From positions 24,381,879-24,445,878 of the forward strand of contig CAJQUN010000003.1 of assembly GCA_907163345.1 (NCBI GenBank): a stretch of 64,000 nucleotides of DNA, given 5' to 3'. The position numbers were made by a program, and so were the translations under genes. The notes under the pieces were generated by a model that was given only the letters and a program-made list of their open reading frames with translations, was not told where the DNA came from and searched no databases. This DNA is from Haberlea rhodopensis. Lineage: Eukaryota; Streptophyta; Magnoliopsida; Lamiales; Gesneriaceae. Within the stretch, counting starts at the first letter, position 1, and the number at the start of each line of letters is the position of its first letter. Positions 1 through 10,614 of this stretch are shown here, piece after piece.

Positions 1-109
1 GAAAATTTTGGGCCGGTACTACTTGGTAAAAGATTTTTCGGCCCAGTCACCCAAAAAGAAATTCTTTCAACTAGGTCCAATTTTGGTCAAAATGACCAAA
101 ATAGTCATC

Positions 110-330
110 TGCCTTCCTTGGATCACCTCCTTCAACATCAAAACCCTAGTCTTCAACCCTTACATCAGCCACATGTCCCAACCACCAACGCCGTCGTCGG
201 AAGTTGTCGCTCCTCCCATGGCGTCGGAGCTGCGTGCACTGGTCAAACGAAAACAAAAAAGGTTGTGCAAGAAGACAAAATCATCGCATTCTTCTATTTA
301 TCATCTATTTACCGATTGTGTTGATTTTGT
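110..330. other. Less AT-rich segment in MULE copy 1, possible captured host fragment
   Basis: This stretch is clearly richer in G and C than the surrounding element and holds short open frames rich in Pro, Ser and Ala. It has no counterpart at the matching end of MULE copy 2. Non-autonomous MULEs often carry captured gene pieces (Pack-MULEs), so a captured exon is possible. I do not recognise a protein family. Confidence 0.3.
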
Positions 331-554
331 TTTATATTTCTTATGAATTTCAATTTTTTTGTAATGTCTGTACGTAGAAGTATAACGCATTTGAATTGTT
401 CGATCAATGTTTGAATGAAAATTTTATATTTATTATGAATTTCAATTTTATTGTAATGATTGTTTGTAGATTTTTAATGTAAAACTCAAAATTATAATGT
501 ATTTGAGATTTTCGATCAATTGTTTGAATGAAAATTTTGAGAATGTAATGATAT

Positions 555-680
555 TGAAACCATTGGTGCATGTAATTTACATGCACCGATAGACTCAGTG
601 GTGCATGTAATTTACATGCACCGGCAGTTCATGAGTCTATCGGTACATGTAATTCACATGCACCGACAGTTCATGATGCC
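555..680. repeat. Palindromic repeats, GCATGTAATTTACATGC core (MULE copy 1)
   Basis: Two close copies of the short palindrome GGTGCATGTAATTTACATGC plus flank, and a third slightly changed copy (GTACATGTAATTCACATG), separated by 'tagactcagt' and 'cagttcatgagtctatcgg' linkers. The same palindrome returns at 2155-2275 and 2530-2840 and about 15 times in MULE copy 2. Confidence 0.85.
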
Positions 681-1125
681 GCTTCCTTTCCCTATATCGA
701 TTCTTTAGCCTTCGAGCCAAATCATCATCAGCTGATTCTTTCTCACCAACATAGAACACCAGAGATTTATCCATTCCAGAGGTATTAATATATCGTCCAT
801 TATTCCAAATCTACGCTAACACATCAGCTCTGAAAAATCTTTCCCAAATCCAGAAAATTGAATCTCCACTCTTCTACTCCTCGTACTTCTTGCATGGGCA
901 GAAACAAATAAATAAGAGAAAACCACTCGTTGCATTAAGAAATCGCAACACTAATGATTTTAAAGATTACACGAAAAGTTTTGAATAAATTTTCATCAAT
1001 GGCTACTAGACAGTTGCTCCCGCTGGTCAACTTCTACCTCTAGGTAAAATATACCATTTGTGAACCCCAAATCGAAATATTTGATGCTACACCACATTGT
1101 CCTGAATGCATCCATTATACATTAA

Positions 1126-1977
1126 GGCTGCGTTTGGTTGCTATGATAGGATAAGTAATTGATAGATTAAAAAGTGGATAATGGCTTGATTATGAATTGA
1201 TAAGACAAAACATGGATAGTTTATATTGTGTTTGGTTCGTTTGATTAGTAAAATATAATAAATAATAATGTGTTTGGTTTACTTGATAATATGTTGTATA
1301 GATTAATTTTATTCATAAAAAGACAAAAATACCCTTGAACTTATTAATATATACATATTAAATATTTTTTAATTAATCAATAAAAATAAGTAATTGTTTA
1401 ATTAATTAAATTTAATAAAAAAATAATTATTTAATTAAAAAATAAATAGAATTAAACATTAATTAAATTTGAAACAAATTAAGTTAATTTGCTCAAAAAT
1501 ATTTAACTTAAATTTAATTAATTAATTTAATTATTAATAAAATATTAAAATATATTTAATATAATTTGTTTCATGTTTTACTAACCCTAATTAACCGACT
1601 TCAAACTCCTCCCCAAACAAACAAACCGAAAACACAAAAAATTAAATAATAATAAAATATTAAACAAATTGTAAAAATAAATTATAAATATTATAATAAA
1701 TATTAAAATATTAATTTAAAATAAAAAATAAAATAGAGTCGAAGGAAGGAAAGAAAAAACCGAGAGGAACAATTTTGTAATTTTACCTCATTATCATAAA
1801 TAATATTTGAAGTTGGATTAACAATCCCTTGTGCAAGAAGGGATCTAATTTCCCACTTTTTCCTATCTCTACAGTGTTTAATCCCGGGGCTTCGGGATTA
1901 AGCCTTTTTGCTAATCCGCGAGCCAAACATGTGATAAAGAGCTTATCACACCTTTATCCATCAAACCAAACGCAGCC
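1126..1977. mobile_element. PIF/Harbinger-type (Tourist-like) MITE nested in the MULE
   Basis: The element begins GGCTGCGTTTGGTT and ends with its exact reverse complement, AACCAAACGCAGCC, giving a perfect 14-bp terminal inverted repeat. Both ends are flanked by TAA, the 3-bp target duplication expected of PIF/Harbinger elements. Length 852 bp, AT-rich (long A/T-only stretches at 1300-1700), no transposase coding. At the upper end of usual Tourist MITE length, so it may be an internally deleted larger element. Confidence 0.8.
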
Positions 1978-2154
1978 TAAAAGTATTTCAAATAAAATAT
2001 TCTCAATATATTGTAAGATATACATACCAAAACCCAAAGTCATGCTTAGAAATAGCAGGTACAAATTTGAAAACAATTCCCAAAGTAATATATTACACAA
2101 ACATGTCTTAATATATTACACAAACATGTCTTAATTTCAAAACCCCAAATGTTG

Positions 2155-2850
2155 AGTCTACCGATGCATGTAATTTACATGCACCGGTAGACTATCGGTG
2201 CATGTAAATTACATGCAACGGTAGACTAGCGGTGCATGTAATTACATGCACCGATAAACTAGGGCAAACCATATGGCATGTTTATATCGGTGAGTATTAT
2301 TACTGGAAGCGATGACCATTTTTTTTATGATTCCCCACGTCAAAAACCTTCATTATTTTGTATGTGTAAGGCCCTTAAATTATAGAAATCGATCGAGTGA
2401 GACTCAATATAATGAGCTCTTCAACAATTAATTTATATTATGCGAACTCCAATAATCTCCCTAAGCCTTGATAGTGACAGAGTGATTGTTGCAGTCTTGT
2501 AGATAAAAACTGTTGGTGGAATCATATTATTTACATGCACCGATTGAGATATACATCGGATGAGTCTAGCGGTACATGTAAATTACATGCACCGCTAGAC
2601 ACAAGAAAGTGAAAATGATGATAATAATGAATAATGTGAAGATTTTTCTATTTTTGACTGAGATTAATTTCTGAAAATTAATAATGATGATGAAATTCAT
2701 TTACAAAGGGAATTAGTAATTTATTGTTGCAGTCTTGTAGAGAAAAACTGTTGGTGGAATCATGTTATTTACATGCACGGCATGACATATGCATCACATG
2801 AGTCTAACGGTGCATGTAAATTACATGCACCGCTAGACACAAGAAATTGA
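2155..2850. repeat. Palindromes and two diverged copies of the MULE internal unit
   Basis: 2155-2275 holds three spaced copies of the GCATGTAATTTACATGC-type palindrome. 2490-2620 and 2720-2850 are two copies, in reverse orientation, of the unit repeated in MULE copy 2: 'ttgttgcagtcttgtag', 'ctgttggtggaatca', then the palindrome with GCTAGACACAAGAAA. They are about 235 bp apart, the same period as in copy 2. Confidence 0.8.
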
Positions 2851-2949
2851 ACAGAATAGGGCCGAAATAACTTGTTCAACAATTCAAAACAAATCCAATT
2901 TAAAAGCCATAGATACTACATAAGATACAGTAAAACCAAACTAGAAACA

Positions 2950-3335
2950 CAAAATTGTTCATATGTAGAGAAATAAACAATCACATGTGGTAGGCACTAC
3001 GCACCGGCATGATAACAATTTTGTTGATATGATAACGAATAAGGAAAAATCGAAAGAAAAAAAAAAGTGATGAGCAACGAGCTGAAAAATTCCAAATAAC
3101 TTCGAAAAACAAAGGTTTTGACGAGTTGTATAATATAATTTGTTTGCTTCCTTTCTCGAGCTGCTCCACCTCAGCCATGGTGAAGCCCGATCACCATCGA
3201 TGTTTCCCCCATCCAATGGCTTAGATTTAATGTCCCTTCCCGGCTGCTGGAGCCTCAAATCCACGTCATATGTCGGCGGGCACCGTTTCCCACAATGGGG
3301 CTCCAAAAGTGATGTTGAAGAAAGGATCTGAAGAA
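2950..3335. other. Less AT-rich segment in MULE copy 1, possible captured fragment
   Basis: Between about 3140 and 3330 base composition changes sharply from the AT-rich element body, and an open frame of 115 codons lies on the minus strand (2959-3306). The segment has no counterpart in MULE copy 2. I do not recognise the product. A captured host fragment is the most natural explanation, but nothing in the sequence identifies the donor. Confidence 0.3.
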
Positions 3336-3530
3336 TTGATCAAGATCTCATGTGTTGTTCTTAAAACAATGGTATTTTAGTCATGAAAATGGACTGATTA
3401 GATTAGGGTTTGACAAAATAGACCTATTTGAAAGAAGTTTTATAGAATGTGTATTTAGTTGAGAATGAGTTTTTTTAGGAGATTTAGTTGAAAGATGTTT
3501 TGAAAAATGGTACATTTACGTAATTTCCTC

Positions 3531-4822
3531 TTACTAATATATTCTATTGGGCCTTTAAAAAAAGGCTCATTCATTTGCATTTATGTGGGCTGGATTTGAA
3601 CAAGGCCTAACTTGGCAAAGTTCCGGCCCATGTATATTTTGTTATTGCTTGTTATGCATGTTCAAGAACAATATATTTATTTAGATATCACAGTTTTTTC
3701 AAGAAATATAGTTTATAAATTATAATAAATTTCACAACACTTATATCATAAGTTTTTCAATATTATTATCGTCGAAAACTTTTCATTATTGAAAATCGAA
3801 ACTTAATTTTTTTTTAAAATTATTATAGTTAAATTCCTTGATCCACTCTTAGTTGATTTGAAAATGAAATATAGTAGTGTCGGCCATAAATGGACAAAAT
3901 AAATAAAGGAGAAAAAGGTGCATTAGGATTAAAGTTTGCATAAAAATTAAAAAGGGGCGTTTTAGTTTCCACTATGAAAGATTTTGATCTGAAAGGTGAA
4001 ATATGCTGTTCATATCAGTAGACAAAAAGGCAAGCCTGGGTTTCATTTGGTATACTTCTGCTTGCCACCCAACATGCCTTTTTAGTTAATGCAACTTTAA
4101 TTATTATTATTATTTCATGAATTTATATGGCATCAACTCAAACTCCTATAAAGATATTCGTTTTTTATGTTTTTGTATATAATTGTTTAAAATTGTAAGT
4201 TTTGATTCTTAGAATATATTAAATTAATGATCTGAACCGGCTGAAGAAGAATTATTCCCGTAACTATTTCTCCCGAAACAATGGATTCCTACCCTCAGGA
4301 ACCCGAAGTAAGGAATCTGGATGCCTATCTCCAGCCAAATTTAGATTTTTATTGAGTTTGTCATATGGTTGCTTCAGCAAGCCATTTCTTGACTTTCTAA
4401 GTTCACCAATGCTATCAGAAATCATAGCTCTAACAGGAAAAATTTACACAAAAAACATTCGGTCAGTTCAGAAATTCATCGTCAGGTTTAAGGTATGGAT
4501 AATGGATTGACAATAATAATGATGGACGAATTCCTTATTTGTAACAATTTAAAGTATCTGAATTTAGTGAAGTACTTGTATTAAACGTAAAGGCGTAATG
4601 TTCTAGCCCAACATTTTTCAAACAAGAACAATGGCTAACACAAGAGAGAAAAGGAATCAAAATATAACGTCAAGAAAATCACAAAGAAGTTTTTGGAAGA
4701 AATCATATATAACTCTATCTTTTGCAACACTTGAATTATAATATATATTTATAGAAATCTCATGCTAAAAGCTCAAAACAAGAGATCTGTCTCACAAATA
4801 TTACCTTAAAAACACATATGTT
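3531..4822. other. Intergenic spacer between MULE copy 1 and the SHR-type gene
   Basis: AT-rich DNA with no open frame of note. The last several hundred bases lie downstream of the minus-strand GRAS gene and must contain its 3' UTR. I see no repeat or transposon end here. Confidence 0.5.
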
Positions 4823-6145
4823 TTATGGTTTCCACACTGAACACCATACCACTGGTTCTTCTTTCCAACTCAAATAGACACCTGAATCATCTACTGAACC
4901 GGCCGGCAATACATAGGACCACCCAGCTCGGTATCGCTTTAGCAATGCCTTGATATCATCGATAACATCGTCACTATATCCAACTGAGGAAAAACCCGAA
5001 GCCCGGAGCCTTTCGGCCCATTGCAATCCTCTCTCCCTTCTCTCGTTATCCCCTTCATGATCACTTTCATCATCACAAGCCAAAACCCTAACTATAGTTC
5101 TTGAACACTCCCTCTCCAACATCAACTTCTCATTACTAGTTGTTGGGAAACTCCCTTCTAACATGTCAAAATATGTTGTGTAGAACCTCAAACATTCTTC
5201 AAAGCACTTAACGAAGTCTTTTTTAGTCGTCGAAAAGTCAGCCTCTTCTTCAACTATTGTGACAACCCTCGGCCTTAGGGTTTGGATCATTTGGATGACA
5301 TCCTTCCTTTCTTCCACACGAACCTTTCTCAATGCTCCAATACAGTTCACAGCTAAAGCTTCATCTTCTTCAACCCCTAAACCCTCTTTCGTTAGATCTC
5401 CTAGCTGTTTTAGCCCGCTCATGACCTTGAACTCGAAGGGCACGCCCATGAGCCTTGCAAACTTCTCCATTCTTGGAGTTATCTCCTTCATAACCGACTT
5501 CATGATGCTCGTGGTTACAACAACAGTCAGCTTTAAACTAGGTGTTTCATCGGTCCTTGTAGCTAAGGCTTCTAAAAGAGTAGGCCACTGTGTACACAAA
5601 GTGTTGCTTATATCAACAATATGAATCTTGGACTCACCCTCTAAGGCTTCTAAAATGGCTCCATTTGATGCCACATGACCAAAAGTTGTCCAAGGGCTCA
5701 CTTCTTGAAACTTTAGGATCAAATTTCGGATAGAATCGAAAGACTGGCTCCTTTCTGCAACCGAGATTAGGGTTTTGTGACAACGGTGACCAGAGTCAGT
5801 CGCCTTACAAAAGAGGGCTTGCAAGAAATAAGATGCTAACTTTTGATCACAATCTCCATATGGGGAAGCAAGCTCATTCAACATCCAAAGAAGGTGATGG
5901 ATCTTGGTCGAATCCTTATCAGACATGGCTGTGGCACACTCTGTGAGTAGTTTCCATGCCCATTTCGCATCGGAAGCCTCAACCGAATCCGAGGATTGGC
6001 TAGCTTCAGATGTATTATTGCATTGAGGCTGGTTGATGAAACTGTTTTCTTGTGTATCTAACTGATCAAGAATTGGATTGTTTTTTGGGTTGGAAACTGT
6101 GTGTAAGAAGCCAGCTTCATTTGACAGGATTGAAGTTCTATCCAT
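4823..6145 (-). CDS. SHR-like: SHORT-ROOT-type GRAS transcriptional regulator
   Basis: Intronless 440-codon frame with a complete GRAS domain. In the SHR clade these proteins act with SCARECROW-type partners in radial patterning of roots and shoots. Visible in order: leucine-rich region I with LLTECATAMSDKDSTKIHHL (residues 66-85); VHIID-type motif IHIVDIS (174-180) followed by CTQWPTLLEALATR (184-197), a hallmark of the SHR group; leucine-rich region II around 228-257; PFYRE region with RPRVVTIVEEEADF (291-304), FYTTYF (321-326) and RECSRTIVRVLACD (345-358); SAW region with W376, W409, W427, W434 and W438, ending SVWKP. The block SPWTTFGHVASNGAILEALE (150-169) also fits SHR. The N-terminal part before the domain is only about 60 residues, without the poly-Q/H/N stretches of Arabidopsis SHR (531 aa), so this may be a shorter paralogue. 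Stop is TAA. A TATA-like element lies about 95 bp upstream of the ATG. Confidence 0.93.
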   Translation of the reverse strand: MDRTSILSNEAGFLHTVSNPKNNPILDQLDTQENSFINQPQCNNTSEASQSSDSVEASDAKWAWKLLTECATAMSDKDSTKIHHLLWMLNELASPYGDCDQKLASYFLQALFCKATDSGHRCHKTLISVAERSQSFDSIRNLILKFQEVSPWTTFGHVASNGAILEALEGESKIHIVDISNTLCTQWPTLLEALATRTDETPSLKLTVVVTTSIMKSVMKEITPRMEKFARLMGVPFEFKVMSGLKQLGDLTKEGLGVEEDEALAVNCIGALRKVRVEERKDVIQMIQTLRPRVVTIVEEEADFSTTKKDFVKCFEECLRFYTTYFDMLEGSFPTTSNEKLMLERECSRTIVRVLACDDESDHEGDNERRERGLQWAERLRASGFSSVGYSDDVIDDIKALLKRYRAGWSYVLPAGSVDDSGVYLSWKEEPVVWCSVWKP

Positions 6146-6237
6146 ATGAGTTTTAAAGCCAAGTCTTCTTTCGCTCTAATTTAAGGCAATATAGCCATAG
6201 TTTAAAATTATATGTATGTCTGTTTATGTGCGCCAAA

Positions 6238-6248
6238 ATATAAATAGA
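6238..6248 (-). promoter_or_regulatory. Possible TATA box of the SHR-type gene
   Basis: On the minus strand the sequence reads CTATTTATATT about 95 bp upstream of the GRAS start codon, in a GC-poorer stretch. This is the best TATA-like match near the gene, but it is a weak, position-based call. Confidence 0.3.
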
Positions 6249-7953
6249 CCAGCGTCACCAAGGTTCTTTCCCCACAACCAAAAAAATTAAATTATACTAA
6301 TAAAAATTTTTATTAAAAATATTCAAATTTAGTCCGCCTCTCAAAATAATATCATACGTATGTGAATTTTTTATGTAATAAATATATTGTCGATATATAT
6401 AAAAAATGTTATATCAACTAAGGTTTTAAATGTTCATAAAAGACAAATATGATCTTATATATTGTGTAACTCTATGTATTTTCCGCAATGCATCATATGT
6501 AGTAAAGACAAATAATATGAGAATATAAACTTGTCATATATATAACCCTGTTTTATATATTATTATAAACTTGTTTTTATTATGTGATAGAAATAAGAAC
6601 TGTTTGATAATGTAGTAAAAAAATTAGGAAGATCATATAACTTGAAACATCTTTTTATGAAAAATAAGCATTAACGTCCTTTGATATTCTTCTAATCTAA
6701 GAGTTGTTGAACATTATTCAACGAAAAGTGCATACCACTTATCTCTTGAAAATGAAAATTTTATAAAAAAAAAAATTATAGGTGGTTATATTTCTTTAAT
6801 TAAATATCGTAATTTATATTGTTTAAAGTCAATCATCAATTGGATTATGATCAGTACAATATTGTATGGAGGTGCTCACAGCCTAGGGAACAATGGGTTT
6901 TTTATGCTTGCTTTAAGGACAGTGCCCTTGGAGGCGACATCTTGTGGCATATATCTTTTTTTGTAAAAGAAAAAAAAATTATAAGGACAAGTGTCGAAAG
7001 ATATCATCATAAGACACTTCCCTAAGAGCGGCATCAATCAAACCGAAAAAATGGGTGGCAAACAAATTAAATAATAATAATAAGAAATATTTTATTTTTA
7101 TTAATTATCATCGAAAAAGTTCTATATATATATGAAGTTGAAGTGATGTTTGCCTTACATCATGAAGATTAATGGAATCTCCATTAATCAATTAGGATAA
7201 TGAAGATATAGCAGATCATAAGATTTTTCCTCACAGCTAATGAGAACAAATAGATGATGATAAAAACGATATAGAGAAGACAAGCTATATATGACTCTCC
7301 AATTTTATTGCTCCTAATTAAACTATCTAACAATTTTAAAAGACTATAAATATCCTTTTATATATATATATATAGGGGATGACAACATTTATTCAAATAC
7401 TTTAAACATTATCATTAGCATAATAATAATGATTATAATTAATATTTATCTTAATTGTATCTAGTTAAGGGTTCAACAATGACAGGTTCCTTTTCCAAGA
7501 ATCTCTAATCTTCTTCGAATATGATATGTTAAGAAGCCAAATCCATTTCCAATTGACAAAAAACTAATCTAATTTATTGTTTTAACAAGGAAAACATAAA
7601 AATGGATAAACCAAAAGTAAATGGTACCTATACGAAGTTTATTCCACACTCAAAAATGAGACAAGAAGACAAGAACAAAGATTTTTGATTATCTTCCAAT
7701 CATTGGAGAAGTGTCTATGAACTCAGTTTGCTTTCATAAAATAATACTTAACAGTGGCAATTCCTTTCAATAAGGGCCACCCTTTTGCGATGAACATTGT
7801 CTCCTTGTTAACCCTTTATATCGTATAGTAATATACATAAATAAACTATTTACTCATAACAATTATTTGTTTTTAAAATTAAGACTTGACAGAAAGGTTA
7901 AGCAGGCCACCCAACATTAATTAACTATCAAATAATTGTTTTTCTAGTGCTTC

Positions 7954-8155
7954 CAGGGGCAGACACATAAAATTTGGTAGGGGCAAAAAATGGTAAACAA
8001 AAAATGGAGAAAAAAAATTATAGTAGTCAAAATATAATTTTAGATGGAACAAAATGCAACATTTGAGCGATAAACTATAATTTTTGGAGGGTAAAATACA
8101 ATATTTTTTAGGCAATAAAAAAGATTTTTTTTTTTCTTGCTCTTGCCCGTCCTTG
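7954..8155. mobile_element. hAT (Tip100-like) MITE, about 0.2 kb
   Basis: The left end CAGGGGCAGAC and the reverse complement of the right end CAAGGACGGGC form an imperfect terminal inverted repeat of the CAGGGGCGGA type seen in Tip100-like hAT elements. Flanking octamers AGTGCTTC and GGTGCATG agree at 5 of 8 positions, consistent with an aged 8-bp target duplication. The interior is AT-rich with GGGGCAAAAA-like subterminal words and no coding capacity. Confidence 0.5.
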
Positions 8156-8458
8156 GGTGCATGTATATAGAATCATAGATGGAGATAACCGCAGGCACCT
8201 CCTGTTGTAGACTGGGTGAAATGTACAAGTGGCAAACAAAATTTTCCGAGAAAAATAAGTGCAAAATCCCTCGAGACTGAAAAAAAGTAATTAGTAAAAC
8301 ACATCTCTTCTCAAATAATGTGCCTGAATGGGCATTCTATTTTTGTAAGTTTTGAAATTTTTATCCCACTAAAGTTGAAGTTTAATCATTTCTGTTCCAT
8401 TAATTAGCATATGTGAAGGAAAAAAAGTTGGAAGGTGGTTTCTAACACCCATTTAACT

Positions 8459-8543
8459 GGGTTTTTCTTCTATGCATCGGGTGTGCACTAACACCAACAT
8501 ACATACGTGTGTTGATGTACACCCGACGCATAGAAGAAAAACC
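8459..8543. repeat. Perfect-arm hairpin upstream of the SHR-type gene
   Basis: GGTTTTTCTTCTATGC at the left is matched by GCATAGAAGAAAAACC at the right. The 25-nt outer arms differ at one position (ATCGG against GTCGG) and pairing partly continues inward (CACTAACACCAACA with TGTGTTGATGTAC). Total about 85 nt, roughly 2.3 kb upstream of the GRAS start. Could be a tiny foldback MITE or a hairpin transcript; no target duplication was seen. Confidence 0.75.
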
Positions 8544-8959
8544 ACAATTTATCCTCTTTACGTACATGTATATAATTAAAAAAAAACTCGGTGAACTAAG
8601 AAGGTGCATTTGAGTAATTTGGTTCATTTGGACAATCAGAGTCAAAATTCATGAAGATATGTAATAAAAAATGCGCATTCCAATCACATTTTTGAAGAGA
8701 CGAGATTTTTCACATGATTTTTAAAATCACTTAAGGTTTTAAACCTACTTTTTTGTTTAAGAATTTTCATCTCTAATGCAAGTTCAGAGGAGAAGCAGAA
8801 TGTACTTTTACCCATTTAAGATCTTTTCATAATCATATCTAACTTTCTGCTATACATATGCATACTTTAATTACACGATATTTTTACCTAGTGAAATTAA
8901 ACCAATATTCAGTTGTCCCTGTCAACCCATAAGGCTTGATTGTAAAACCATATAGACTT

Positions 8960-9079
8960 GTGAGCTCCCCAGCCTTGTCGGGATGGAAAATAGCTCATAT
9001 CCACTTTGGACAGACTCGAGTTCGAATCACGCTTGGTGCAAAAATTTATTTAGCCCCTCCCCCACTCGAATGAAAAAAA
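8960..9079 (+). mobile_element. SINE with poly-A tail and 16-bp target duplications
   Basis: A body of about 110 bp starting GTGAGCTCCCCAGCC and ending CCCCACTCGAATG plus an A-run is flanked by identical 16-bp direct repeats AAAACCATATAGACTT (8944-8959 and 9080-9095). GAGTTCGAATCAC (9018-9030) matches an RNA polymerase III B box (GGTTCGANTCC), so the body is tRNA-derived. Long target duplications, an A-tail and a polymerase III promoter together identify a SINE. The identical duplications argue for a fairly recent insertion. Mobilisation would depend on a LINE elsewhere in the genome. Confidence 0.82.
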
Positions 9080-9836
9080 AAAACCATATAGACTTTTCTC
9101 CAATCACCAAGAGAACTCTTTAGACCTCCGTTTATTTTTATGAGAAAAATCCAGCAGCTAGGCAAAATATTGGGGACATTGCCACATGATACATCTTGAT
9201 AAAGAAATACAATTATATTAATTACTATCGAATACATACCTTACAAATTATTAACACTAAAAAACAAAAATGCATCTATAAGCAAATTGAATTAATTTTA
9301 CACTTCATTTCACTACGAATTCACAATACATGCATCTAAAACACACACTTAAAAGGCTAATGAAGCCTTTGGGTCACAGCAAAATGGGAACTTCAATAAA
9401 GGAGCAATATTTTGTTGCAAGATAAAGTGAGACACCTAACCGACGAGCTTAATACTACGATCGTCTTATCTTTTCAACCACATAGTGGTGACAAAGAGAT
9501 CAAACTTCATAACCTAAAGAACCACATGACATGTTTCATTACTGATGCAAGCATAAAGTTGGCCCCCTGATTAAGTGTAGCTTTTGAAAAAGAAAGCTGT
9601 CACAGTATTTTACCACTACTCTCTCCTTGATTCCTAATTATATTAACATGGTAGTGCCGACTTTGCGTTCCAAAAAATGATTCCCAGATTCCACTTTTGT
9701 ATGCCTTTTATGCAAGTAGATGGAGTAGAGAAAAAGAGTAGTATCAAACAACTGGTCACAAATTTCACTTAACCACGCTCTGTGTGTTAAATAGCAAGTC
9801 TAGGAGACAACCATTTGAAAGAAGAAATCAAAACAA

Positions 9837-9966
9837 AATTTCGCTTATCTCACTGAATCTTCAACAGCAAGTATCAAAATGTTAGCGATGAAACAAAAAC
9901 AAAAATCTCATTTCTCACTCGGAATCTTCAACAGCAAGTACTCGAAATGCTAGCAATGAAACAACT
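9837..9966. repeat. Tandem duplication, unit about 65 bp
   Basis: Two adjacent copies share 'tctcact', 'gaatcttcaacagcaagta' and 'gctagc/gttagcgatgaaacaa' with small changes. It lies in the spacer 3' of the ASCH-domain gene. Nothing else is visible between 9100 and 10600 apart from AT-rich spacer. Confidence 0.7.
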
Positions 9967-10614
9967 ATCCCGAAGGAGAAACTGAAACAATATCAAAAGC
10001 AAGATAACCATTCTCCGTCTTTATGCATCTCATAAAACTAATATAAAGATGCACATGTAGAAAATGACTAACATAAAAAGGTTTGCGAGTAACTGAGGAC
10101 AACTATTTTCTCATTGGACATTAACAAAGTTATTTTTTTGTAAACTAGGATGAATAACTTGGCTACTTTCCGCGTCATAAGTGATGCTAACAGTAAAGAA
10201 CATGACGTAAAGGAAGTGGTCTGTACTGCATTGATCTGCTTTAGTTTACAATGTTTCAATAATTTGCATTAATTCTGATATTTACATGATATTATTCTTT
10301 GGCACTCGATTTTCCTAGAGATGTTAACCAAAACAATTTTTTTAACAAAATGTAAATCCTTAAACACAGAAGTCTTGGATACGTTTGATCTTTGGGTAAA
10401 TAAATAATTGCGTAAAACGAATAATTGAAATGACCCATTAAAGTGCATGATGAACAAATTTAAGGAAGACAAAAACTGAAGGACATTGTGTTTGGAATTT
10501 GGATACACGGTCCTCAGAGTTGAATTTCATGCATTTAGTTCAATTTGAATAGATCTAGTTCTAGTTCCAGTTTGAGGCATTAAATTATTTTCTACCAAAT
10601 TTGATACAAATGGA

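Larger units (their letters stand above)
1..3530 (+). mobile_element. Non-autonomous Mutator-like element, copy 1 (left end cut by window)
   Basis: The first bases (GAAAATTTTGGGCCGGTACT) align position by position with the inner part of the right terminus of the element at 53872-58902 read in reverse, starting two bases in, so the window begins 2 bp inside this copy. The other end (about 3365-3530, finishing TAATTTCCTC) is the reverse complement of the left end of that second copy, with good identity over about 165 bp. Internally it has palindromes built on GCATGTAATTTACATGC (555-680, 2155-2275, 2530-2600, 2765-2840) and about two copies of the unit amplified in copy 2. No transposase frame is present. 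The 9 bases after 3530 (TTACTAATA) should be the target duplication, but the left partner lies outside the window. A Harbinger-type MITE is nested at 1126-1977. Confidence 0.8.
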
